The translations under genes were made by a program, and so were the position numbers. The notes beneath the pieces are model-generated. The model had not been told where the DNA came from. It did not search any database and was given only the letters and a program-made list of their open reading frames with translations. Positions 10,273-17,397 of a DNA stretch of 64,000 nucleotides are shown here, one piece after another (positions within the stretch are counted from its first letter, which is position 1; the number at the start of each line of letters is the position of its first letter). The stretch is from Microbacterium hydrocarbonoxydans (lineage in GTDB: Bacteria > Actinomycetota > Actinomycetes > Actinomycetales > Microbacteriaceae). Location of the stretch: NCBI RefSeq assembly GCF_000956475.1, contig NZ_JYJB01000004.1, forward strand, positions 62,001 through 126,000, given 5' to 3'.

Positions 10273-10304
10273 TCGGTCAAGCCTACGCGGCTCTGCGCCC
10301 CGCT

Positions 10305-11243
10305 CTAGGCCGCTCGGGTGAAGCGTGAGCGGTACTGCTGCGGCGCCAGGCCGATCCGCTCGCGGAAGTGCTTGCGCAGCGCCGCAGCCGTGGCGAAGCC
10401 AGAGCCCGCCGCGACGGCATCCACCGGCAGATCGGTCGTCTCCAGGAGCTCGCGCGCGCGATCGACCCTGGCATCCGCGAACCAGTCGCCGACTGTCCGG
10501 CCGGTCTCGGCGCGGAAGCGGCGGGTCAGGGTGCGAACGCTCATCCCGAAGCTGTCGGCGACTTCGGCCAGCGACAGGGGCTCGTCGATGCGGGCCATCA
10601 GCCAGCTCTGGATGTCGCTCGCAGAGCCCGCTCCGGCAGGGGCGATCACAGCAGGACGATCGACGAACTGGCGCTGGCCGCCTCCGCGATGCGGCGCGGC
10701 GAGGGTCGCCCGGGAGACGGCGGCGGCGACGGCAGAGCCGTGGTCGCTCGCGATCAGGTGCATCGTGGCGTCGACAGCGGCCGAGGCCCCGGCCGCTGTG
10801 AGTATCCGGCCCGAGTCGACGAAGAGCTCATCGGTGCGCAGGCGCACCTGCGGGAACCGCCGCGCGAATTCCTCGGCGGCGCACCAGTGAGTGGTCGCCT
10901 CGAGGCCGTCGAGGAGGCCGGATGCCGCCACCGTGAATGCTCCCGTGCAGAAGCTGACGATCCGCCGATCGGCGAAGTCGGCGAGCCCGATGGGGTCTCC
11001 CGAGAACTCCGCGGCGCTCCAGGGCGGGACGATGATGGTGTCTGCCGTCTCCAGAGCGCTGCGATCGGCGGTCGGTGCGACGGAGAAATCCGCATTCGTC
11101 TGGACGGGAGCGCCGTCGAGGCTGCACGTGGTCACGGAGTACAGCGGCTCTGCGTCGTGGAGCGCCGCGCGGAAGAAGCGAGCCGGCACGCCCAGCTCGT
11201 ACGGGAACACTCCAGGCAGAGCGACGACGGCGATTCTATGCAT
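10305..11243 (-). CDS. GlxA-type AraC-family regulator with DJ-1/PfpI domain
   Basis: 312 residues. N-terminal DJ-1/PfpI-like amidotransferase domain (IAVVALPGVFPYELGVP; FCTGAFTVAASGLLDG with Cys at the nucleophile elbow), then a C-terminal AraC double helix-turn-helix (LSLAEVADSFGMSVRTLTRR; SGFATAAALRKHFRERIGL). I chose ATG 11243 because the fold begins immediately with MHRIAVV; an ATG at 11270 would add nine residues. It is divergent from an NADP-dependent oxidoreductase gene, whose expression it may control. The inducer is unknown. Confidence 0.85.
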   Translation of the reverse strand: MHRIAVVALPGVFPYELGVPARFFRAALHDAEPLYSVTTCSLDGAPVQTNADFSVAPTADRSALETADTIIVPPWSAAEFSGDPIGLADFADRRIVSFCTGAFTVAASGLLDGLEATTHWCAAEEFARRFPQVRLRTDELFVDSGRILTAAGASAAVDATMHLIASDHGSAVAAAVSRATLAAPHRGGGQRQFVDRPAVIAPAGAGSASDIQSWLMARIDEPLSLAEVADSFGMSVRTLTRRFRAETGRTVGDWFADARVDRARELLETTDLPVDAVAAGSGFATAAALRKHFRERIGLAPQQYRSRFTRAA

Positions 11244-11351
11244 GGCTATATCGTGACACATGTTGTCCATCCGGCCACTGTCGCGGTGGCACCGGATCTA
11301 TCAGGCTGGATGCGCTGGCCAGATCGGCCACAGAGAAGAAAGGCGAATCAC

Positions 11352-12293
11352 GTGCGTTCAGCGAAGTACTCCGGTGCCGGCCCCGCGGCAGAGGTCATCT
11401 CCGTCATCGACGTCGAGGTGCCGGCGCCCGGTCCCGGGGAGGTGCTCGTCAGGGTCGGCGCAGCCGGGCTCAACCCCGTCGACGTGAAGATCCGCGCGGC
11501 CGCGAGGGACTTCGGCCCGATCAGGTACACCGATCACCCGGGCTGGGATGTCGCGGGCGTCGTCGCGGCGGTGGGGGCCGGCGTCGAAGACTGGGCGGTC
11601 GGCGATCGCGTGTTCGCGCTCGCGGCGTTCCCCGCGGCGGCGCACACGCTCGCCGACTACGCCGTGGTCGCGGCGGCCGATCTCGCACCGGCTCCCTTGT
11701 CGTGGACGACCGCGCAGGCAGGGGCTGCGCCGCTGACCGCGCTCACCGCATGGCAGGCGCTCGAGGCGGCGGAGGTCGGGAAGGGGCAGCGCGTGCTCGT
11801 CCTCGGAGGTGCCGGCGGAGTCGGCCATCTCGCGGTCCAGCTCGCTGCGGCTCGCGGAGCCGACGTCGTCGCCACCGGCAGCCCCGCGAAGCACGGACTT
11901 CTGCTGTCCTGGGGTGCCCAGGAGGTCGTGGACTACCACGACGAGGCGGCGCTCGCCGCGCTCGCACCGGTGGATGCGGTGATCATCACGGTCGACGACA
12001 CGCTCCCGCCGCGCGGCGCCGTCTCGCAGGGCACCGCGGTGATCACCATCACCGGCCTGTCCGAGGCCCAGGCCGCGCAGCTCGCGTCCTGGGGCGCCGA
12101 CCCGGTCGAGCGGATCCTCGTGGCGGCGTCGGGGTCGCAGCTGGCCGAGATCGCCGAACTCGCCGAGTCGGGCCGGGTCACCGTGCACCTGGACTCCCAG
12201 TTCCCGCTGGAGGAGCTCGCGGCGGCGCAGGAGCGCGTGGAGTCGGGCCGCGTCACCGGCAAGGTGGCCGTCGTCGTCGATCCGAGCGTGTAG
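11352..12293 (+). CDS. NADP-dependent zinc-free oxidoreductase (quinone oxidoreductase-like MDR)
   Basis: 313 residues from GTG 11352, with AAAGGCG upstream. GroES-like N-terminal half (GEVLVRVGAAGLNPVDVKIR; HPGWDVAGVVAAVG) and a Rossmann half with the AxxGxxG-type motif GGAGGVGHLAVQLAAARGA. No catalytic or structural zinc Cys set is visible, so this is the quinone oxidoreductase/enoyl-reductase branch, not a zinc alcohol dehydrogenase. It probably reduces a quinone or reactive enone with NADPH. The divergent GlxA-type regulator is a plausible controller; the MarR gene ends 3 nt away on the other strand. Confidence 0.85.
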   Translation: MRSAKYSGAGPAAEVISVIDVEVPAPGPGEVLVRVGAAGLNPVDVKIRAAARDFGPIRYTDHPGWDVAGVVAAVGAGVEDWAVGDRVFALAAFPAAAHTLADYAVVAAADLAPAPLSWTTAQAGAAPLTALTAWQALEAAEVGKGQRVLVLGGAGGVGHLAVQLAAARGADVVATGSPAKHGLLLSWGAQEVVDYHDEAALAALAPVDAVIITVDDTLPPRGAVSQGTAVITITGLSEAQAAQLASWGADPVERILVAASGSQLAEIAELAESGRVTVHLDSQFPLEELAAAQERVESGRVTGKVAVVVDPSV

Positions 12294-12296
12294 AGG

Positions 12297-12791
12297 TCAG
12301 GCGTCGAAGCTCAGACTGAGCTTTCGAAGGAGGCCGGCCAGCCGCTCGCGGTCGCTGCGCGAGAGCCCCTGCAGCAGGTCGGCCTCCACATCGACGAGGC
12401 GGGTGATCGCGGCATCCACCCGGATCCGTCCGTCATCCGTGAGCGTCACCAGCACGCTCCGCCCGTCGGCCGGGTCGGACTCGCGACGCACGAAGCGCCG
12501 CCCGACGAGCCGGTCGATGCGGTTCGTCATCGTGCCGCTGGAGACCAGCGTCTGCTGCAGCAGCTGCTTGGGGGAGAGCTGGAAAGGGGCGCCGGCGCGG
12601 CGGAGCGCGGACAGCACATCCCACTCCCAGGGCTCGAGATCGCTGCGACGGAAGACGTCGCGGCGGGCCCGATCGAGCAGCCGCGTCAGTCGATCCACGC
12701 GCGACAGCACCTCGAGAGGGGAGAAGTCGAGGTCGGGTCGCTGCGTGTTCCACGCGCCGACGATCCTGTCGACCTCATCCAGCTCGCTCAT
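12297..12791 (-). CDS. MarR-family transcriptional regulator
   Basis: 164 residues. The winged helix-turn-helix reads LSPKQLLQQTLVSSGTMTNR then the wing RRESDPADGRSVLVTLTDDG, which is the MarR signature DxRxxxvxLT. The ATG overlaps the stop of the upstream GNAT gene (ATGA), so the two are translationally coupled. MarR proteins are usually ligand-relieved repressors of their own operon. Target and ligand are not evident. Confidence 0.88.
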   Translation of the reverse strand: MSELDEVDRIVGAWNTQRPDLDFSPLEVLSRVDRLTRLLDRARRDVFRRSDLEPWEWDVLSALRRAGAPFQLSPKQLLQQTLVSSGTMTNRIDRLVGRRFVRRESDPADGRSVLVTLTDDGRIRVDAAITRLVDVEADLLQGLSRSDRERLAGLLRKLSLSFDA

Positions 12792-13270
12792 CCGACCATT
12801 ATCGCGGGCACCGGCACCAGAGTCATGAACGCGCTGTTCTCATCCGGCTGGTAGCGACCGAAGGCCGCGCACTCGACGAACCCCGCCTTCGCATACATCG
12901 CGCGAGCCGGCGCGAAGAAATCGTGGCGCCCGGTCTCGAGCGAGAGCCGGCGGATGCCGCGCTCTGCGGCGTCATCGATCAGGAACGCGAGCATCGCGCG
13001 CCCGAGCCCGCGGCCGCGCATGCTCGGGTCGGTGCGCATCGACTTGAGCTCCTCGTGGCCGTCTTCCACCGGTGCCAGGGCGCCGGTCGCGACGATCCGC
13101 CCTTCGGCCGTCGTCGCGAACAGGCGGATGCCGGGGGTGAAGAGCCGTTCGACGGCCAGCGCGTGCTGGCTCTCGGGCGGAGCGGTGCCCTGCATGTCGG
13201 CATGATGCGCCGCGATGAAGGCGGAAAGTGCGGGCGTCGACCTCAGGACGCGCTCGATGACGAAGCTCAT
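12788..13270 (-). CDS. GNAT-family N-acetyltransferase
   Basis: 160 residues. Acetyl-CoA-binding motif A is visible as MRGRGLGRAMLAFLIDDA (R/QxxGxG/A), preceded by the strand ELKSMRTDP and followed by LETGRHDFFAPARAMYAKAGF. The substrate is unknown. GGAAGG lies 9 nt before the ATG. It forms an operon with the MarR gene through a 4-nt overlap, so the acetyltransferase is likely under MarR control. Confidence 0.87.
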   Translation of the reverse strand: MSFVIERVLRSTPALSAFIAAHHADMQGTAPPESQHALAVERLFTPGIRLFATTAEGRIVATGALAPVEDGHEELKSMRTDPSMRGRGLGRAMLAFLIDDAAERGIRRLSLETGRHDFFAPARAMYAKAGFVECAAFGRYQPDENSAFMTLVPVPAIMVG

Positions 13271-13404
13271 GGGCTCAGCCTTCCAGGACCGTGTTTCCGA
13301 TACGTGTCACGATGGTTCGGGCCAGGGCCGGTCACACCCAGGCGGACATGGCAGACTTGTGGGGCAGACCCGTCGACAGGCTCACCGAGCCCGAGGGGCT
13401 GTGG
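13271..13404. other. intergenic region with tRNA promoter and weak repeat
   Basis: 134 bp between the divergent GNAT gene and tRNA-Gln. It holds a weak relative of the dispersed repeat (13368-13396, ACCCGTCGACAGGCTCACCG), ending 8 nt before the tRNA. A -10-like CAGACT lies at about 13352-13357. No open frame of interest. Confidence 0.5.
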
Positions 13405-13476
13405 TCCGCCGTGGTGTAATGGCAGCACGACAGCCTTTGGAGCTGTGAGGTCTAGGTTCGAGTCCTGGCGGCGGAG
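13405..13476 (+). tRNA. tRNA-Gln (anticodon TTG)
   Basis: A 72-nt cloverleaf. Acceptor TCCGCCG pairs with CGGCGGA (13469-13475), discriminator G. The D arm is closed by GTG/CAC. Anticodon stem ACAGC/GCTGT with loop CTTTGGA gives anticodon TTG, reading CAA and CAG. The T arm is CTAGG-TTCGAGT-CCTGG. CCA is not encoded. The next base but one starts the glmU ATG. Confidence 0.93.
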
Positions 13477-13477
13477 C

Positions 13478-14908
13478 ATGACTGGGAACAATCTCGCGAT
13501 CATCATCCTCGCCGCAGGTCAGGGAACACGCATGAAGTCGCGCCTGCCGAAGGTGCTGCATCCGATCGGCGGTCGTCCGCTGGTCGGGCACGTGCTGACC
13601 ACGGCCGCGCGGCTCGGAGCCGATCACGTCGAGGTCGTCGTCCGCCATGAGCGCGACCGGGTCGTCGCCGCGCTCGCCGAGGACTATCCCGATGCGGTCT
13701 TCGTCGATCAGGACGAGGTCCCGGGCACCGGCCGTGCCGTGCAGGTCGCGGTCGACGCGCTTCCCGCCGACTTCGACGGCGACGTGCTCGTGCTCTCCGG
13801 CGACTGCCCGCTCGCCGACGCGGAGACGCTTGCGGCCTTCCTGGACGAGCACCGCGCGGCAGGGGCCCCGGCGACCCTGATGACTGCGGTGGTCGACGAC
13901 CCGAACGGGTACGGCCGGGTGATCCGCGACGGCGACGGCGGTGTCGACCGGATCGTCGAGCAGAAGGACGCGACCGACGACGAGAAGGCCGTCCGCGAGA
14001 TCAACGCCGGCATGTACGTGTTCCGCTCAGAGACGCTGCGCCGGTACCTCCCGGAGATCGGGGTCGACAACGCGCAGGGCGAGATGTACCTCACCGACGT
14101 CCCAGGGCTCCTCCGCCGAGACGGCGACCGGGTCGCGGCATCCGTCGTCTCCGATGTCACCGTCACCTTCGGGGTCAACGATCGGGCGCAGCTCGCCGAG
14201 GTCGGGCGGCTGCTGAACCAGCGCATCGTCCGTCGCTGGCAGCTCGAGGGGGTCACGATCATCGACCCGTCCACCACCTGGATCGATGACGACGCCACGC
14301 TCGCCCCCGACGTGACGATCCTCCCGCACACGCAGATCCTGCGTGCGACCACGATCGCCGCGGGAGCCACCATCGGGCCCGACACCACTCTCGTGGACTG
14401 CGAGGTGGGAGAGGACGCGACCGTCCGGCGCACCGATGCCACGCTGGCCGTGATCGGCGCTCAGGCCACCGTGGGCCCGTTCTCGTTCCTGCGCCCTGGC
14501 ACGGTCCTCGGCGCCAAGGGGAAGATCGGCGCCTACGTCGAGACGAAGAACGCGGAGATCGGCGAGGGCAGCAAGGTGCCGCATCTCTCCTACGTGGGGG
14601 ACGCGACGATCGGGCGGGGCGTCAACCTCGGTGCGAGCACGATCACCGCCAACTACGACGATGTCAACAAGCACCGCACGGTTGTCGAGGACGAGGTGCA
14701 CACCGGATCGCACACGACCCTGGTCGCGCCCGTTAGGCTGGGTGCTGGCGCGAAGACAGGCGCCGGCGCCGTCGTCCGCAAGGACGTCCCGGCCGGTGCG
14801 CTTGCCATGAGCGTCGCGCCTCAGCGCAACATCGAGGGCTGGGTCGAGAAGAACAGGGCAGGCACGGGTGCGGCGGATGCTGCAGCCCGAGAGCGATCGG
14901 CGGAATAG
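13478..14908 (+). CDS. glmU: GlmU, bifunctional UDP-GlcNAc pyrophosphorylase / GlcN-1-P acetyltransferase
   Basis: 476 residues. The N-terminal nucleotidyltransferase has LAAGQGTRMKSRLPKVLH, and the C-terminal left-handed beta-helix acetyltransferase has repeats such as GPFSFLRPGTVLG and KNAEIGEGSKVPHLSYVGDA. It makes UDP-GlcNAc for peptidoglycan from glucosamine-1-phosphate, acetyl-CoA and UTP. ATG 13478 comes one base after tRNA-Gln, so there is no room for a ribosome-binding site outside the tRNA. The start is supported by the family's N-terminal sequence directly after it. The next gene, prs, follows after 6 nt. Confidence 0.95.
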   Translation: MTGNNLAIIILAAGQGTRMKSRLPKVLHPIGGRPLVGHVLTTAARLGADHVEVVVRHERDRVVAALAEDYPDAVFVDQDEVPGTGRAVQVAVDALPADFDGDVLVLSGDCPLADAETLAAFLDEHRAAGAPATLMTAVVDDPNGYGRVIRDGDGGVDRIVEQKDATDDEKAVREINAGMYVFRSETLRRYLPEIGVDNAQGEMYLTDVPGLLRRDGDRVAASVVSDVTVTFGVNDRAQLAEVGRLLNQRIVRRWQLEGVTIIDPSTTWIDDDATLAPDVTILPHTQILRATTIAAGATIGPDTTLVDCEVGEDATVRRTDATLAVIGAQATVGPFSFLRPGTVLGAKGKIGAYVETKNAEIGEGSKVPHLSYVGDATIGRGVNLGASTITANYDDVNKHRTVVEDEVHTGSHTTLVAPVRLGAGAKTGAGAVVRKDVPAGALAMSVAPQRNIEGWVEKNRAGTGAADAAARERSAE

Positions 14909-14914
14909 GCGGAA

Positions 14915-15949
14915 ATGGCGCGCAAGAAGAAGACTGTCGATCTGGACCGCGACAACGACATCGCCCCGGGTCTCGTCGCGAAGACCAAGAAGCGGCTCGT
15001 CATCGCCGGCGGGCGCTCGCATCCAGGGCTCACCGCCGCCGTCGCGGCGGATCTCGGCACCGAGATCGCACCCGTCGAGCACCGCACCTTCGCGTCCGGC
15101 GAGATCTACGCGCGCTTCGAGGTGTCGATCCGCGGTTGCGATCTCTTCCTCATCCAGACCTTCGGCGAGCCCGTGAACGAGTGGCTCATGGAGACGCTCA
15201 TCATGATCGACGCGGCGAAGCGCGCATCGGCCAAGCGCATCACCGTCGTCGCCCCGTACTACCCCTATTCCCGCCAGGACAAGAAGGGCCGTGGCCGCGA
15301 GCCGATCAGCGCCCGCCTGGTCGCCGACCTGCTGAAGACCGCCGGTGCAGACCGCGTCATGAGCGTCGACCTGCACGCAGCGCAGATCCAGGGCTTCTTC
15401 GACGGCCCCGTCGACCACCTGTTCGCCAAGCCCGTGCTGCTCGACCACTTCGAGCGCACGCTGTCGAAGGAGGACCGCGAGATCCTCACGGTCGTCTCGC
15501 CCGACATGGGCCGCGTGCGCGTGGCCGACACGTGGTCGGACAGCCTCGGCGCGCCGCTGGCGATCATCCACAAGCGTCGCGACCCGAAGGTCGCCAACCA
15601 GGTCTCGGTGCACGAGATCGTCGGAACTGTCGAGGGCCGCACCTGCCTCCTCGTCGACGACATGATCGACACCGGCGGCACGATCGTGAAGGCTGCGCAG
15701 GCTCTCAAGGCGGCCGGTGCGCACCGCGTCATCGTCGCGGCGACCCACGCGATCTTCAGCGATCCGGCATCCGAGCGCCTGCAGGACACCTCGATCGACG
15801 AGGTCGTCATCACCGACACCATCCCGCTGACCGAGTCGCGCAGATGGGACAAGCTCACGATCCTCCCGATCGCCCCGCTTCTCGCCCGCGCGATCCACGA
15901 GGTCTTCGAGGATGGCTCGGTGACCAGCATGTTCGGTGGAGACGCCTAG
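14915..15949 (+). CDS. prs: ribose-phosphate pyrophosphokinase (PRPP synthetase)
   Basis: 344 residues. PRPP synthetase landmarks: FASGEIYARFEVSIRGCD, PYYPYSRQDKKGRGREPISA (ATP-binding loop), DLHAAQIQGFFDGPVDHL, and the PRPP-binding loop LLVDDMIDTGGTI. It makes PRPP from ribose-5-phosphate and ATP for nucleotides, His and Trp. About 20 residues of basic N-terminal extension (MARKKKTVDLDRDND) precede the core. Six nt after glmU, so the two probably form one operon, linking UDP-sugar and nucleotide supply. Confidence 0.96.
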   Translation: MARKKKTVDLDRDNDIAPGLVAKTKKRLVIAGGRSHPGLTAAVAADLGTEIAPVEHRTFASGEIYARFEVSIRGCDLFLIQTFGEPVNEWLMETLIMIDAAKRASAKRITVVAPYYPYSRQDKKGRGREPISARLVADLLKTAGADRVMSVDLHAAQIQGFFDGPVDHLFAKPVLLDHFERTLSKEDREILTVVSPDMGRVRVADTWSDSLGAPLAIIHKRRDPKVANQVSVHEIVGTVEGRTCLLVDDMIDTGGTIVKAAQALKAAGAHRVIVAATHAIFSDPASERLQDTSIDEVVITDTIPLTESRRWDKLTILPIAPLLARAIHEVFEDGSVTSMFGGDA

Positions 15950-15985
15950 GCGGATCATCGTCGCGGCACAGCCCGCGCATAGGAG

Positions 15986-16009
15986 CGATGCATACCGTTG
16001 AATGCATCG
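15986..16009. promoter_or_regulatory. 8-bp inverted repeat over the -10 of the flavin electron-transfer operon
   Basis: CGATGCAT (15986-15993), 8-bp spacer, ATGCATCG (16002-16009), a perfect dyad. The spacer includes a -10-like TACCGT (15993-15998), 46 bp before the lipoprotein ATG. A repressor bound here would block RNA polymerase. The cognate regulator is not obvious nearby. Confidence 0.6.
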
Positions 16010-16044
16010 ACAGCTCGTCGACGCACCGAACCGGGAGGGCCATC

Positions 16045-16503
16045 ATGATCCGCACGAACGTTCCCCAGTCCGTACGCACGGCCTCAGCACTCGTCGGTGT
16101 GGCCGGACTCTTCGTCCTCGCCGGCTGCTCCGGCGCCGCCGATGCCGAGACCGACAAGGGCGCCGGCACCGACGCATCGTCCAGCAGCAGCGACTCCGGG
16201 TCGGGCACCTACGCCGACGGCACCTACACCGCCGATGGCTCGTACCAGACTCCCGAGACCGTCGAATCGATCTCGGTGACCCTCACCCTCGCCGACGGCA
16301 AGGTGACCGACGTCGAGGTGACCGGCGACCCGCAGGCTCCCGAGACCGAGGAGTATCAGTCGAAGTTCATCGACGGGATCGCCGATGAGGTCGTGGGCGT
16401 GGCGCTCGACGACCTGAAGGTGAGCCGCGTGTCGGGTTCGTCGCTGACCAGCGGCGGATTCAACGCGGCGGTCGAGTCCATCAAGGAGCAGGCCGCCTCC
16501 TAG
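16045..16503 (+). CDS. FMN-binding-domain lipoprotein
   Basis: 152 residues. Signal peptide with lipobox LAGC (Cys28), a Ser/Gly/Asp linker, then an FMN-bind domain (YADGTYTADGSYQTPETVES; SVTLTLADGKVTDVEVTGD). The flavinylation motif of this family, xSGA[TS]xTS, appears as SGSSLTS (residues 130-136), with Ser in place of Ala and Ser133 or Thr135 as possible FMN acceptor. It should be an extracytoplasmic one-flavin electron carrier. GGGAGGGC precedes ATG 16045. Its genomic partners ApbE and an RnfD/FNR fusion follow directly and support this role. Confidence 0.85.
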   Translation: MIRTNVPQSVRTASALVGVAGLFVLAGCSGAADAETDKGAGTDASSSSSDSGSGTYADGTYTADGSYQTPETVESISVTLTLADGKVTDVEVTGDPQAPETEEYQSKFIDGIADEVVGVALDDLKVSRVSGSSLTSGGFNAAVESIKEQAAS

Positions 16504-16517
16504 GCGCCTGGCCTGCC

Positions 16518-17369
16518 ATGGCGATCTGGCGTTTCGACGCGATCGGCACGCGGTGGGAGATCGAGGGTGACCTCGACGGCAGCGACCGATCCGCAGTCTC
16601 TGAGGTGATCGAGCGCTTCGACCGCGAGTGGTCGAGGTTCCGCGACGACTCGGCGGTGACGCGGCTGGGATCGGCCGGCGGGGTGCTGGAGTCGGCGGAT
16701 GCCGCGCCGATGCTCGACGCCTATGCAGCGCTCTCGTCAGCGACGGCAGGAGCCGTGAACCCGCTCGTCGGGGCGAGTCTCGAGGCCCTCGGATACGACG
16801 CGGCGTACACGCTGGCCGCGGGTGCGGCGCTCGCCGCTCCCGCGGCCTGGAGCGAGGTCGTCGCCTGGAACCATCAGGGGCTGACGGCGTCCGCTCCCGC
16901 CCTGATCGACGTGGGCGCTCTCGGCAAGGGGCGCCTCGTCGACCTGGTCTTCTCGGCCCTGGCCCGCGTACCGGGTGATCTGGTGGTCGACGCCGGGGGC
17001 GACATGAGGGTGCGCGGCTCCTCGGTGCGCACTGCGCTCGAGCATCCCTTCGACGCCACGAAGGCGATCGGCGTCGTGGAGCTGCAGGATGCCGCGCTGT
17101 GCGGCTCTGCGATCAACCGCCGAGCCTGGGGCGACGGACTGCATCATGTGCTGGACGCACGCACCGGTCGCCCCGTTCGCACGTGGGCGGCGACCTGGGC
17201 ACTCGGCGCACAGGCGATGAGGGCGGATGCCATCGCCACCGCACTCTTCTTCGACGGAGGGCCGGCACTGGCCGCCGACTGGGGCGTCGAGTGGGTCAGG
17301 ATGACGACCGACGGCAAGGTCGAGCGATCGGCGGGCTGGACCGGGCAACTGTTCACCACCCGGCCCTGA
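16518..17369 (+). CDS. apbE: ApbE-type FAD:protein FMN transferase
   Basis: 283 residues. ApbE landmarks: N-terminal FDAIGTRWEIEGD, DREWSRFRDDSAVTRL, DVGALGKGRLVDLV and VDAGGDMRV, and a C-terminal HHVLDARTGRP...ADAIATALFF metal/FAD-binding part. The enzyme attaches FMN from FAD to a Thr or Ser of FMN-bind domains. No signal peptide is seen, unlike many ApbE proteins, so its side of the membrane is unclear. It starts 14 nt after the lipoprotein stop, without a strong ribosome site. The likely target is the lipoprotein upstream. Confidence 0.9.
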   Translation: MAIWRFDAIGTRWEIEGDLDGSDRSAVSEVIERFDREWSRFRDDSAVTRLGSAGGVLESADAAPMLDAYAALSSATAGAVNPLVGASLEALGYDAAYTLAAGAALAAPAAWSEVVAWNHQGLTASAPALIDVGALGKGRLVDLVFSALARVPGDLVVDAGGDMRVRGSSVRTALEHPFDATKAIGVVELQDAALCGSAINRRAWGDGLHHVLDARTGRPVRTWAATWALGAQAMRADAIATALFFDGGPALAADWGVEWVRMTTDGKVERSAGWTGQLFTTRP

Positions 17370-17397
17370 ACACCGAGAGATACGGAAGAGTGGAATC

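Noticed and set aside
11244-11351. Regulator binding site between the GlxA-type gene and the oxidoreductase (GACACATGTTGTC region)
   Set aside because: The symmetry is short (four paired bases each side) and not repeated elsewhere, so I could not separate it from chance.
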